From Nitrosotalea devaniterrae (GTDB lineage Archaea > Thermoproteota > Nitrososphaeria > Nitrososphaerales > Nitrosopumilaceae), in assembly GCA_900065925.1 (NCBI GenBank), contig LN890280.1:550451-614450 (forward strand): a stretch of DNA of 64,000 nt, in the 5' to 3' direction. The translations under genes and the position numbers were made by a program. Of this stretch, positions 16,247 through 25,546 are shown piece after piece. A model generated the notes under the pieces. That model ran no database searches and had not been told where the DNA came from. It saw only the letters and a list, made by a program, of their open reading frames with translations. The stretch's first letter is position 1; each line of letters opens with the position of its first letter.

Positions 16247-16897
16247 ATGTCGCAGTCTGTAGCAATTTCAGATGTTATCAAAATAGTATCTGACTTGGAA
16301 AGCAAAATTCCTGACAAGTCATGGATGCTTTATCTTCTTGAACTCTTTAACAAACAGCACATTCCTGTTGAATTGAATTTAATATGCTCGTTTAATGACG
16401 ATGGGAAATTTCATGCAATATTTGATGGCGTAAACAGATATGAATTCAAAATAAAACCAATCGTAGGACATTCATATCTGAGGCAAATAACCTTAGAGTC
16501 GTCAAAACATAGGATTGGGTATAGACTAATGGATGAAATTACAGGTCAGACTGAATCTTTCTTTTTTGATGTTGATCCAAACTCGTTTGATTTTTCCATA
16601 GTAAAACATTTCACAGGTCTTGAATGGCACAACAAAATTGGAAATGTACCTTATCCAATAAGGTACAAAATTGAGATATCAAATCTTGCCTATGGAATAA
16701 ACGATGATTCGTCTGATCTACAATCTATAGCATATTTTCCATACAATCAATTACTTTCAGATGAGGGAGGTTTTGCAAGGGAATATCCTATATCATTTCA
16801 TGATTTTGAGTCAAGGAATGGATTTATCACATATAAAATTGGTTCTGGCAAGCATCATATGGGAATCATAAATAAATTCTTCAAATCGAATTTGTAA
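16247..16897 (+). CDS. Uncharacterised cytosolic protein (216 aa)
   Basis: No family was recognised. The protein starts MSQSVAISDVIKIVSDLESK, then a helical segment with WMLYLLELF, and continues as a mixed alpha/beta domain with aromatic patches (YEFKIKPIVGHSYLRQITLE, FTGLEWHNKIG). There is no signal peptide or membrane helix. A TTG at 16193 would add 18 residues rich in Trp, Tyr and Cys; the ATG at 16247 was preferred as more plausible. It sits between the HicBA block and the resumed array, and its composition differs from the secreted neighbours. Confidence 0.55.
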   Translation: MSQSVAISDVIKIVSDLESKIPDKSWMLYLLELFNKQHIPVELNLICSFNDDGKFHAIFDGVNRYEFKIKPIVGHSYLRQITLESSKHRIGYRLMDEITGQTESFFFDVDPNSFDFSIVKHFTGLEWHNKIGNVPYPIRYKIEISNLAYGINDDSSDLQSIAYFPYNQLLSDEGGFAREYPISFHDFESRNGFITYKIGSGKHHMGIINKFFKSNL

Positions 16898-16921
16898 TAT
16901 AAAAAAGAAATCCTGCACCAC

Positions 16922-16947
16922 TTTTTTAAACCATGGTAGTACCGTAC
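16922..16947 (+). promoter_or_regulatory. Array promoter, TTTTTTAAA-N8-GTACCGTAC
   Basis: CCTGCACCAC-TTTTTTAAA (16922-16930), 8-nt spacer, GTACCGTAC (16939-16947), nine nt before the ATG at 16957. This fixes the true start: the earlier in-frame ATG at 16933 lies inside the promoter. Confidence 0.75.
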
Positions 16948-16956
16948 ATATCACGC

Positions 16957-18033
16957 ATGAAAATTACATTCTTTGGCATCCCAATCCTGTTTGTATTGGC
17001 AATAATCCTATCTGCAAACCATGCATATGCACCATGCATAGAAGGACCTGGGATTGATTGTAATGGTTATCCTCCTCATGCACTGACTCAAATCAACTCT
17101 GACAAGCTAAACTATGAAATCTCCGACAAACCTGTCATAATAATAGTTGGAGTTCCCTACACAGTTGTTCATCTTGAAATTGATGACTCGTCTTCAAATA
17201 TTGTATTTACACATGAAATCAATCTGTCTTCAAATGGCACTGCCAGGTACATACTTGATATATCATCATACAAACCAGGCGTATATTCTGCAATTGCAAA
17301 CTCTCTAACATCTAAACTAACAACTGGTTTTGCAGTAGGTCTTGCATCACCTGGTGGCCAGATTATGCTAAACACCGACAAAAATTCATATCTCCCAGGA
17401 GACAATATCGCAATACTTGGAGCATGGAATCCAGACACCTTGGTCCAGTTATTACTAATTGATCCCAGTGGTATTTCTGTAAAATCAATCCAAACGTTTT
17501 CAGACAAGACAGGACATTTTTCATCATCTGATATCACTATTCCATTAAACGCAATTTCAGGAATATGGCAAATTAGTGCAACTAGTGGTGTATCTCATAC
17601 ACAAGTACAAATCACAATAAATTCCACAAATAATTTTGCACGGAATATAACCAATTCCACATCAATGCCACCAAATGCAATTCGAACCCAAAATGGGGGA
17701 TGGATTACACCACTTCAAACAACTGATCAAAATGGAAACAACTTGACAATACACTATGAGGGACAAGGAATTGATGTCACTGGAAAAGTGCTCCCTTCAC
17801 CAGCAGTACCTAATCTTATAACTCACAACATGTTTTCGCCATTACCGCAATTCAAATCAGGTGTCAATACGAATGACATTATTTGCAAAGAAGGACTATA
17901 TCTTGCAATAAAATCTCATGACAAAGAACCCACATGTCTCAAGGCTGGAACAATTTCAAAACTTGCGTCAAGGGGATTTCTCTATGGCATTAATGACAAT
18001 CACACAAACTATACTGATACCGCCAGGATCTGA
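16957..18033 (+). pseudogene. Secreted array protein, 5' part of a frameshifted gene
   Basis: Starting at MKITFFGIP (16957), this part has a signal peptide, two Ig-like domains (about 45-135 and 137-225) and the shared 48-residue module at 294-341 (DNA 17836-17979). The frame then runs only 17 codons to a stop. The following reading frame carries exactly the cupredoxin domain that follows the module in the gene at 2414-3571. A +1 shift near 17980 in TTTCTCTATGG, which contains a CT dinucleotide repeat, would join them. It may be a decayed gene, a phase-variable site, programmed slippage or a sequencing error. Confidence 0.7.
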
Positions 18034-19342
18034 AAATTCATCCTCAAACAAGACATACAGTCCAGATGTGGCAACTGTTGTACTTGGAGTAAACAATACT
18101 GTAACTTGGGTAAACCAAGCGGAGACTACAAACTCAATCGTTTCAGACATGCCGTTACAACAAGACGGGAAATCATTTGATAGTAATGGTGTGATAAAAC
18201 CTGGTGGTTCATACCAATTTACATTTACAGAACCTGGAACATTTGGATATCATGGAGAGCCACATCCATGGCAAAAAGGAACAATCATTGTCTTACCATA
18301 CGAATCCAGTAACTTTACTCCATTTGCAGCAAAAACTTACAACTTGAAACAAGTCCATTACTATGATAGTTCAAACTTTCATCCAAAAGTTTCATTGTAT
18401 GATTATTCATATGATGGTATAGACAAAGATGGTCTGGTATCAATTGATAACCAGAATTTTTATCAGACTACACTAGACAATGACATTTACAAATTAAAAG
18501 GAATATTCGCGCAATTTCATAATGTTACATTTTCTTTTCCTGAAGGGACCCTGACTACACCTGGCGGTGCTTTTGTAAATCTTGATGTAAAATTCCAAGA
18601 TGGCTCTGAAGAGATCTATGGTGGAACAACATCAAACCCTGATGGCTCAGGTATGGCGGGAGGAATTCCAACTCCTACACAATATGGTCCTCATGTATCT
18701 ACAAACTCTATTACAGTTCTTGGTAACCACACAATGCCACAGGCAGGTCTTACGATATACCACGACAAAATAAAATTACTTGTAAGTGCTGATGATAAAA
18801 TGTCAATTGAAAATAATACCTCGGTAAACAAGATACTCGGGATTATTCCATCATGTGCATCAACGATACCTCATCAATATGCAATAGCAGGACCTCCTGG
18901 AGACCCAATGTGCCCTTATGCAAATTTTGTAGCCTCTGATAAAATTCTTAATGCCACGGGGTTTTACGGAATTTACAACTATACATCTTATCCTGGAACG
19001 CTAAATTATGTGCTAGAACCAAGCCATAATGGCACCATTATGTTTCTAATCCACATGAATATGATTCATCATAACGCTTCAACCATTCCATATTTCAATC
19101 AAATCAACATCACAAACGATATTGTGTTTATGCATGATGCAGGAATGCATAATCATCCTGGCGTGGATGTTTTGGTTGAGCCCAAATCTCAGATGATTAG
19201 GGACGATGGTTCCTCCATTGTTACTATGACATTTTCTGCATCCAAGGATGCATTGCCAGGTGTTTACTGGGTGACTCTTCCTCCAGGTTTCTGTGTTGGT
19301 GGGCAAATGATAATTCTTACAGTTACTGATTGTGAAAAATAA
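17984..19342 (+). pseudogene. Degenerate cupredoxin plus large extracellular domain, 3' part of the frameshifted gene
   Basis: From the ATG at 17984 this part has 452 residues but no signal peptide, although it is clearly an extracellular protein. A cupredoxin-like domain comes first (VATVVLGVNNTVTWVNQAET ... FGYHGEPHPWQKG). Its Cys ligand is Gly, its Met is Gln and the first His is Asn, with only the second His kept. A long beta-rich region with N-glycosylation sites follows, including a YHDKIKLL segment and a C-terminal domain that ends in a single Cys. Separate translation by re-initiation would leave the product in the cytoplasm. Fusion to 16957-17979 through a +1 shift is the preferred reading. 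Confidence 0.65.
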
Positions 19343-19345
19343 AAA

Positions 19346-19759
19346 ATGAAAAATATATCACTATTAATAATTTCAGTAATAGCCATTGTTTCAGTATTCA
19401 TAATTTATACTAGTTATGATTATTATGCAAAGCCAGTTCTTATCTCAAAACAACAAGCCATTGATATAGCCATAAAAGGAATTCAATGCAAGAATGTTTA
19501 CTACCGTTTGAGTAACGGAACTGTAGTTGGACAATTATTTCACATAAAAAACAATACTGTATTTTTAATGGATGATAAAAATATGCAAGATACGAGTTTG
19601 GCTAGTGGTTATCTTTCGAGAACAGTAAAATCAACAGATTATGTTTGGGAGATTGGTTGGGATTGCTATGATGCTACTCTTGGTCAGTATGTGACTCCTG
19701 AAGATCATGAATGGGAACTCAGATTTGTAGATGCCAAGAGTGGGGTTTTGTTGAAATGA
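19346..19759 (+). CDS. PepSY-like membrane-anchored protein
   Basis: The 137-residue protein has an N-terminal helix (about 4-26) and an extracellular domain. ISKQQAIDIAIKGIQCKN looks like the first helix of a PepSY domain, and WELRFVDAKSGVLLK like its closing strand (VDAKTGEVL type). PepSY domains often inhibit proteases or bind peptides outside the cell. There are two Cys. It follows the frameshifted gene by three nt, and its TGA overlaps the next ATG. Leader is MKNIS rather than MKTLH. Family assignment is moderate. Confidence 0.6.
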   Translation: MKNISLLIISVIAIVSVFIIYTSYDYYAKPVLISKQQAIDIAIKGIQCKNVYYRLSNGTVVGQLFHIKNNTVFLMDDKNMQDTSLASGYLSRTVKSTDYVWEIGWDCYDATLGQYVTPEDHEWELRFVDAKSGVLLK

Positions 19760-20652
19760 AAACTCTGTATATTGCAATAATTTCAGGATCTGTAATCGCA
19801 TTAAGTATGCTATCATTTTTTATCATGATTTATTCTTATAATTCATCTAACCAAAATATTTCCGGACCTATTGGTGCAATGTCCCCAATGGAGCCGTTAC
19901 TTGCAAACGTTGTAACCGAACCAGAATTGGTGACTATTGATAATTCATTTCAAATCTATGCAACAGTAAATAATACTAATCCTTGGCCTATTACATTCTA
20001 TGATGGATGTACATCTCCACTAACTGTATCTTTTGACAAAAACGTTCAGATACAAAATGAGGTAGGATGTAATGCAATATCTAGTGAAGTCATCAATCCA
20101 GGACAGGTAGTTAGAGTCCACGGTCCAAGTTCTGGAGTTGTATGGAATGCAACTACTGTAGGTATTACCAATGCTACAATTACATTTTCTTACCAAAATA
20201 GAGGAAATAACATGAATATCACAACTTACAAGCAAATTGCAATTGGTCCACCTGTAGCACCTCCTTCACGTTTTGCTGAACAACTGAAACTTGCAAGAAC
20301 ATATCTTAATCCTGTAGACAGAGCAGGTGGCCTAAGGCTTGATTGCCATGATCCAATTGGGCTCCAAATGAAATCAATTGATGAATCAGTAGACGTGAAA
20401 AAAGCCATAGACTTGGCATATACTTCACAAGAATTTGTCTCAAAGGTAAACCAATACGGAACTGTATACTACAATAGTTTCTTCAATGACTGGATTACAG
20501 GTGATCCTTGTAATACAATATGGCAAGACGTCGAGGTGGTCTTTACTGGTTATGACAAAAATGGCAATTCAAGAAACATCCAAGTTACAGAAGATATTGA
20601 CTTGACCAAAGTGTTGAATGTAACTGATTATGGTAGTGGGTATTTCAAATGA
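19756..20652 (+). CDS. Secreted array protein, MKTLY leader
   Basis: Start is the ATG at 19756 inside ATGAAAACTCTGTAT, overlapping the upstream stop; an in-frame ATG 45 nt earlier lies in the previous gene and is rejected. The 298-residue product has an N-terminal helix, a beta-sandwich region (about 45-160) and a C-terminal domain of about 120 residues with three Cys and a pattern WQDVEVVFTGYDKNGNSRN. No enzyme motif was recognised. Its stop overlaps the next gene as ATGA. Probably a surface lipidless anchored protein; function unknown. Confidence 0.65.
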   Translation: MKTLYIAIISGSVIALSMLSFFIMIYSYNSSNQNISGPIGAMSPMEPLLANVVTEPELVTIDNSFQIYATVNNTNPWPITFYDGCTSPLTVSFDKNVQIQNEVGCNAISSEVINPGQVVRVHGPSSGVVWNATTVGITNATITFSYQNRGNNMNITTYKQIAIGPPVAPPSRFAEQLKLARTYLNPVDRAGGLRLDCHDPIGLQMKSIDESVDVKKAIDLAYTSQEFVSKVNQYGTVYYNSFFNDWITGDPCNTIWQDVEVVFTGYDKNGNSRNIQVTEDIDLTKVLNVTDYGSGYFK

Positions 20653-21131
20653 AATCTCTGCATGTTCTAATCATTGCTGGAATTATAACAACAGGAATAA
20701 TAATTACATTTTATGAAATTATTCCAAATCCTGTCAAAACTACCAAGGTGGGTTGCCTAGATCCGGAACTAAAAGACTTGCAATATAATCCAGATCTTAA
20801 AGTAAAACAACAAGTTGATTCAATAGTCTTTGCTGACCCAGAAATTAAAAAGATCATAGATACTAGCACCTATTGTGAAATCATGTCTATTTCAACTGCA
20901 TATACAGAGAACGGAACCTATCAAGGTCTTAATATCAATTTGAATAACACAAAAGATCTTGTAGTTGCGGTAAACTTGAAAAACAATTCGGTGGAATCAT
21001 ATGAACTTGTTAATCTTACACGTACTGGTCCAACCGGAACTTGGTATCAATCAATTCAACCTGAGATTATAATATTTGGTGTAGTGGCAATATGTGTCAT
21101 ATTGTTCATTTATCTCAGATTGAAGGAATAG
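20649..21131 (+). CDS. Membrane-anchored array protein, MKSLH leader
   Basis: The 160-residue protein has helices at both ends (about 5-23 and 136-156) and a small external domain between, with two Cys (about 36 and 78) and several N-x-T sites. The internal stretch AVNLKNNSVESYELVNLTR resembles a PepSY-type strand pair, so it may belong with the gene two places upstream. It is ATGA-coupled and is the last gene of this chain before the promoter at 21190. Confidence 0.6.
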   Translation: MKSLHVLIIAGIITTGIIITFYEIIPNPVKTTKVGCLDPELKDLQYNPDLKVKQQVDSIVFADPEIKKIIDTSTYCEIMSISTAYTENGTYQGLNINLNNTKDLVVAVNLKNNSVESYELVNLTRTGPTGTWYQSIQPEIIIFGVVAICVILFIYLRLKE

Positions 21132-21189
21132 TTATTTGGAATCTTTCTCACATGCATGCAAAACTGATGGAAATGGGAACCTACGTCAC

Positions 21190-21215
21190 TTTTTTAAACT
21201 GTGATAGTACCGTAC
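21190..21215 (+). promoter_or_regulatory. Array promoter, TTTTTTAAA-N8-GTACCGTAC
   Basis: CCTACGTCAC-TTTTTTAAA (21190-21198), 8-nt spacer, GTACCGTAC (21207-21215), nine nt before the ATG at 21225. It probably drives the chain 21225-26047. Confidence 0.75.
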
Positions 21216-21224
21216 AAGTGAAGA

Positions 21225-22295
21225 ATGAAAACACTATGTCTTTCAAAATTTTCAATTTTCATGATAGCGATTTTAGTTATTGCGTTTATCTCATTTGGTA
21301 TAGTGGTCTCTTCCTCACCATCTTCGGTATCACACCAAAATGAAAGAATCCTCTTTCATACTTCTTTTTCCGATTCAGATTCTTATGGATATGTCAAGAT
21401 AACAGACGTCAAACCAAACAGTGCGGGCATATTCATGTATCCCTCATCAGTGCCTTTTGACTACCGTACAAACGCCTATCAGACATTCATGCTTATCCGC
21501 CTACCTGAAACCATTGGCGGTGACAAAAATGACACGTCTTCTTTTCGTGCATATAGCGCACTTGATCCCACGTCTCATTGCCTTATGAAATATTGGCCAC
21601 AATCTGGAAGACAAAGAATTGAGGATCCATGCATCAGCCAACCATATAGGGCAATAGATGGGGTATCATACGATCCTGGTTTTACAATGATAAGAGCTCC
21701 TACTACGGGGGCACTTCCAAAACTAGACCTTGATGTAGACAGCCAAGGATATCTGGTTGTCAAGACTCCAACCTGGACTCGAGACAAGAACGGTGTGATT
21801 GGAATGGGGCGAGACGTATCAAAGGACGAGATTTTACAATCTTCAAAAACTCTTCTAACTTATTGCAAAGATCAAATCAAGTGGCCTGAGTTGCCATTTG
21901 AACTTCAAACAGGAGATGTGTTAATTGATGTGTCTTGTAAAAGTGATCAAATCCGTGCTGTCTATACGAGTATTGATGATCCATACAAAAGTGCACGAAT
22001 AGATATGAATTTTTGTAACTGTACAAAAACGCCACATGAACTTGGACCATGGATTAATTCTGAAAATGGACAATTTTGGAATATTAAAAATACGACAATT
22101 TACGTTTCAGGTAGTGCGCTTCAGACTGGAGAAAATAAATTTGATCCACGTTATGCTGAATATGATTTCAGGTTTACACAAAATGGATATGAAATAATAT
22201 TTACAGACAAGAGAGCCTTTGATGATTCTGCAAAAGAAGTCTTGAGGATCTTTTTTAATGACAATGATCTTTCTGATTTGAAGAGGATGCAATAA
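21225..22295 (+). CDS. Secreted array protein, MKTLC leader
   Basis: The 356-residue protein has an N-terminal signal segment (about 8-30). The middle holds a long stretch without repeats, including HCLMKYWPQSGRQRIEDPC and a Cys pair NFCNCT near 265, which may form disulfides or bind metal. YRAIDGVSYDPGF followed by a Gly/Arg segment resembles ubiquinol-cytochrome c Rieske-like surface proteins only weakly, so no family is proposed. It has no C-terminal membrane tail. First gene of the third chain, three nt before the next start. Confidence 0.6.
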   Translation: MKTLCLSKFSIFMIAILVIAFISFGIVVSSSPSSVSHQNERILFHTSFSDSDSYGYVKITDVKPNSAGIFMYPSSVPFDYRTNAYQTFMLIRLPETIGGDKNDTSSFRAYSALDPTSHCLMKYWPQSGRQRIEDPCISQPYRAIDGVSYDPGFTMIRAPTTGALPKLDLDVDSQGYLVVKTPTWTRDKNGVIGMGRDVSKDEILQSSKTLLTYCKDQIKWPELPFELQTGDVLIDVSCKSDQIRAVYTSIDDPYKSARIDMNFCNCTKTPHELGPWINSENGQFWNIKNTTIYVSGSALQTGENKFDPRYAEYDFRFTQNGYEIIFTDKRAFDDSAKEVLRIFFNDNDLSDLKRMQ

Positions 22296-22298
22296 AAA

Positions 22299-23636
22299 AT
22301 GAAAACTATACGTATCATAATCTCTTTGTCTGTAATTTCGTTTTTGATAATATTATCATCACAAACTTATGGTGTACCATACATTCCATCCCAAGTACGC
22401 TACTTTAATTCTGATATTGTTCTGATAGGAAAAGTAGTCTCGGCTACTCAATTTTCTCCAACTGCAACAAAATATGAAATTCAGGTAGAGCAGTTTCTAA
22501 AAAATCCTCAGCCTCAAGATAAAATAACAGTGATTGTAGAAGGAACAAACAAAACACTATCTGGTCTGGGCATGACAGCAGATACCGTCTTTAATGTAGG
22601 ACAGCACGCATTTTTGTATCTAAAAAAGGAACAAGAAAATTATGTTGTCTGGTGGTATTCACATCCAACTGATTCGTTATGTGATCCAGCACCAACACAA
22701 GAGGATCTGAATCTACAACCACCACAAGGCGTAAAATTCAGTGAGGTCCCAGCATATTCCCCAATACACATTGAGGCAGAAAAATCTAACTCATATCTAT
22801 ATGCAGTAAACCAACCAGTTTTCATAAGCTACGATGCATGGAATGATCATTTTACAAATAAAACATTTGATGTAAGATTCATTGTACAAAATAGTTCTGA
22901 TGCAAAGGTAGTACTCAATGATACAAAACAGATCGAGTTGAAACCATGCATAGGGCATAAAACAGTAACTACAACTTTTGTCCCTAAATTGGCAGGAAGG
23001 TACGAGGTTTCAGTAGTCTTTGATAACAGTTTGATGGGTACTATAGTAGACATACCACAAAACTCTAACAGTCTGACATCAGCAAATTCTATCATTCTTT
23101 CTCCACTAAAACAATTCAAATCAGGAATATCTGCAATGGACATAAAATGTTCTGTAGGTTATGTTCTTATAATAAAATCAGAGGATAGTACTCCTGCATG
23201 TGTGAAACCACTTACTGTAAAGATATTGGCAGAAGAAGGATGGTCAAAATTCAAATCAACTCAATCCAACCATACTCATAATGCAAAAACTAATCCTTTT
23301 GGAATTGTGGGACTGATGTATTACCACGGGGGTGGGCCTTGTGGTGTTGGTGTTTGTCCTCTTAACACGTTCAATCTCAAGATGAACTCTAATTATACTA
23401 CATATTTGCTTGGCTACGATATTTGTAATAACAATTCATGTATTACACGAAATGACCTGTCTACCTTGTTACCGCTTAATGTAATTGGAATACCAGACTA
23501 CAAGTTCATTGCCTTGCCTGAAAATCCCCAGTGGAAGAATACTGATATGTTTCATATCCAAGTTGAGGTTTCCTCTTACCCTGATAACCAAACTGCAGTA
23601 TGGACAGACCTTGGAAATTCGACAATAATTCATTAA
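22299..23636 (+). CDS. Secreted array protein: OB/NTR-like domain plus 48-residue Cys module
   Basis: The 445-residue protein has an MKTIRIII leader and signal peptide to about 25. Residues 30-130 (FNSDIVLIGKVVSATQF ... VGQHAFLYLKKE) fit the TIMP/NTR-like OB-fold seen in secreted bacterial and archaeal proteins. An Ig-like domain follows (about 155-255), then the shared module at 268-315 (Cys284, Cys301) and a C-terminal beta domain with Cys pairs. It is one of six module carriers, each with different partners. Three nt separate it from the gene before and four from the next. Function unknown. Confidence 0.7.
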   Translation: MKTIRIIISLSVISFLIILSSQTYGVPYIPSQVRYFNSDIVLIGKVVSATQFSPTATKYEIQVEQFLKNPQPQDKITVIVEGTNKTLSGLGMTADTVFNVGQHAFLYLKKEQENYVVWWYSHPTDSLCDPAPTQEDLNLQPPQGVKFSEVPAYSPIHIEAEKSNSYLYAVNQPVFISYDAWNDHFTNKTFDVRFIVQNSSDAKVVLNDTKQIELKPCIGHKTVTTTFVPKLAGRYEVSVVFDNSLMGTIVDIPQNSNSLTSANSIILSPLKQFKSGISAMDIKCSVGYVLIIKSEDSTPACVKPLTVKILAEEGWSKFKSTQSNHTHNAKTNPFGIVGLMYYHGGGPCGVGVCPLNTFNLKMNSNYTTYLLGYDICNNNSCITRNDLSTLLPLNVIGIPDYKFIALPENPQWKNTDMFHIQVEVSSYPDNQTAVWTDLGNSTIIH

Positions 23637-23640
23637 GAAA

Positions 23641-25029
23641 ATGAAAACTCTACATTATTCCATAATTGTAATCTCGTTAATAGGAATTAGTTTTTTTATC
23701 GGAGAAAATGCATATGGATGTCTTGGCAATTGTCCGCCCATAATACCGCCACCTCACTATACCTCCCCTCCAATTACAGTCAGCACAAATCTTGAAAATT
23801 ATTCTACTGGAGACAATATAGTGTTAGTAGGTCATGTTTTTAATCAAACCAAAAATACGCCTCTGATAATCAAGATCTTTGATCCCATACGCCAATTCCA
23901 ATTTGACAAGAATGTTCCTGTTTCATTAAATGGAAATTATACTTGGACACTCTCAACAGTTGACTTTTGGTCTTTTGACGCTTCAGGTAATTATACAGTG
24001 CTAGCTCAGTACGGTCAGGTCTATGCAATTACTCATTTCAATCTTAATTCTACCTTGACTCAATACCTTTACTCACAAAGCCCATTATGGCAATTCAGAA
24101 ATGGCATGGCCGCCCAAGATGTGCACTGCCATGCTGGTCTTAGCTTGATTCTCAAAAAAGAAAACTTTGCTCCAGCTTGCGTACATTCACTTACTGCAAC
24201 CCATCTTATTCTTAATGGCTGGGCTATAACACATCTTCCAGAACCTTTTATTGAAAAATTTGCAATAACTGGATTGCAACAAAACTATACAATTGGTCAG
24301 TCAATTAATGCCACAGTAACTTATGCTGGATATTATTGGTATAAAGAACCTGATGTAAAAATCTTGGATGCAAACGGCACTCAAATCTGGTACAACTGTG
24401 CATATTGTTCTGCACGTACAGAAGCTATACCGTCTCCTTCATCTGATACTTTTACCTACGTTGTGAGAGATTATGGCAGTAACAAGCTCCCGATGATCAA
24501 CAAGACAGGCACTTACACAATGGTTGCATCACTTGACAATAAAGCAGCAAGTGCAGAGTTTACTGTAGTAAAACCATTGATGCTACCTGCATCATTTGAG
24601 TCATGTGACACTCCCTATCCTCAATCAAATACAGGTGTTGCAGTGTTGTACATGCCTGCAAATTCAACAGGAAAATTATGTGTGGATTACTCTAATCCAA
24701 ACCCTCCAAGATCCACAGACGTAAGAATTTTTGAAGCGCAACATTTGTCCGAAGATACAAAAGACATCCAAGTATTTACACCTCAAGATAACATACCTCA
24801 AGGGAATAGTACTATAGTGTATACACTAAAGACAAGCAAAGTAGGATTTTATGGCTTGACACTATTTTGTTATGGAACTCCACTTGCAGTTGGATATGAC
24901 AACCAATCAAGAATAGTCACAAATGATTTTCCATGGCTTGGACAAACATTTTACTGTCCAATGCAATCATACACGTTTCACATTTCAGGTCTTAGTGGAA
25001 TAGGAGTAAAATACATTCCATATCCTTAG
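23641..25029 (+). CDS. Secreted array protein: Ig-like domains plus 48-residue Cys module
   Basis: The 462-residue protein has an MKTLHYSII leader and signal peptide to about 25. An Ig-like domain (about 43-135, NYSTGDNIVLVGHVFNQT) is followed by the module at 147-194 with Cys163 and Cys180. A second Ig-like domain (about 205-315) starts FAITGLQQNYTIGQSINATV and contains a YNCAYC pair. A C-terminal Cys-containing domain ends the protein. The domain order Ig-module-Ig suggests a spacer or scaffold role at the surface. Binding partner unknown. Confidence 0.7.
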   Translation: MKTLHYSIIVISLIGISFFIGENAYGCLGNCPPIIPPPHYTSPPITVSTNLENYSTGDNIVLVGHVFNQTKNTPLIIKIFDPIRQFQFDKNVPVSLNGNYTWTLSTVDFWSFDASGNYTVLAQYGQVYAITHFNLNSTLTQYLYSQSPLWQFRNGMAAQDVHCHAGLSLILKKENFAPACVHSLTATHLILNGWAITHLPEPFIEKFAITGLQQNYTIGQSINATVTYAGYYWYKEPDVKILDANGTQIWYNCAYCSARTEAIPSPSSDTFTYVVRDYGSNKLPMINKTGTYTMVASLDNKAASAEFTVVKPLMLPASFESCDTPYPQSNTGVAVLYMPANSTGKLCVDYSNPNPPRSTDVRIFEAQHLSEDTKDIQVFTPQDNIPQGNSTIVYTLKTSKVGFYGLTLFCYGTPLAVGYDNQSRIVTNDFPWLGQTFYCPMQSYTFHISGLSGIGVKYIPYP

Positions 25030-25036
25030 TAATAAA

Positions 25037-25543
25037 ATGAAAACTTTACACATTTCAATAATTCTTGCTGTTTTGATTTTTGGAATAGTATTAGTTGTCA
25101 TCATGACAGTCCTACAAGAGAATCCTCAAGAGGTCTTGTCTGTAAAATCACCCGTATTACCACAAAATACTACAATAGATTACTATGCCAACATGACAAG
25201 TCAAATCACGCTCAAACCCCTCCAAATTCAGACCATTCCTGTACAAATTTACGCTCCACAAGACAAGCCATTGCATGTTAAAATGGGTCTGACAGTGCCA
25301 AATAAAGAATCTAATTTTATTGCTACTGGCAATGGAAGCATTCCATTTGGAATATTTACCATGTTGAACAAAAATGAGATCAACCTTCCAGCAACCTCGG
25401 AGAAGGGTACAGCCGTTAGAGATACTATTCAATTGACTGTTTTTGCATATCCATTTACAAGTGGTACATACAAGATAGCTGTATTGTTATACCAAGATAC
25501 TGGAGAAGCAAATTCGCGATATTTTACAATAAGGGTGGATTAG
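25037..25543 (+). CDS. Small membrane-anchored Ig-like array protein
   Basis: The 168-residue protein has an MKTLHISII leader, one N-terminal helix (about 8-27) and a single extracellular beta-sandwich (about 48-168) with LKPLQIQTIPVQIYAPQDKP and a closing GTYKIAVLLYQDTGEANSRY. That pattern fits a DUF11- or CARDB-like Ig fold. It has no Cys. Eight nt separate it from the gene before and four from the next. Likely a minor surface protein. Confidence 0.6.
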   Translation: MKTLHISIILAVLIFGIVLVVIMTVLQENPQEVLSVKSPVLPQNTTIDYYANMTSQITLKPLQIQTIPVQIYAPQDKPLHVKMGLTVPNKESNFIATGNGSIPFGIFTMLNKNEINLPATSEKGTAVRDTIQLTVFAYPFTSGTYKIAVLLYQDTGEANSRYFTIRVD

Positions 25544-25546
25544 AAA

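Noticed and set aside
16933-16956. In-frame ATG upstream of the 16957 start
   Set aside because: It lies inside the promoter, between TATA box and GTACCGTAC; the aligned promoters put the start at 16957.
19711-19755. In-frame ATG upstream of the 19756 start
   Set aside because: It is inside the coding sequence of the previous gene; the array leader ATG overlapping the stop is the natural start.
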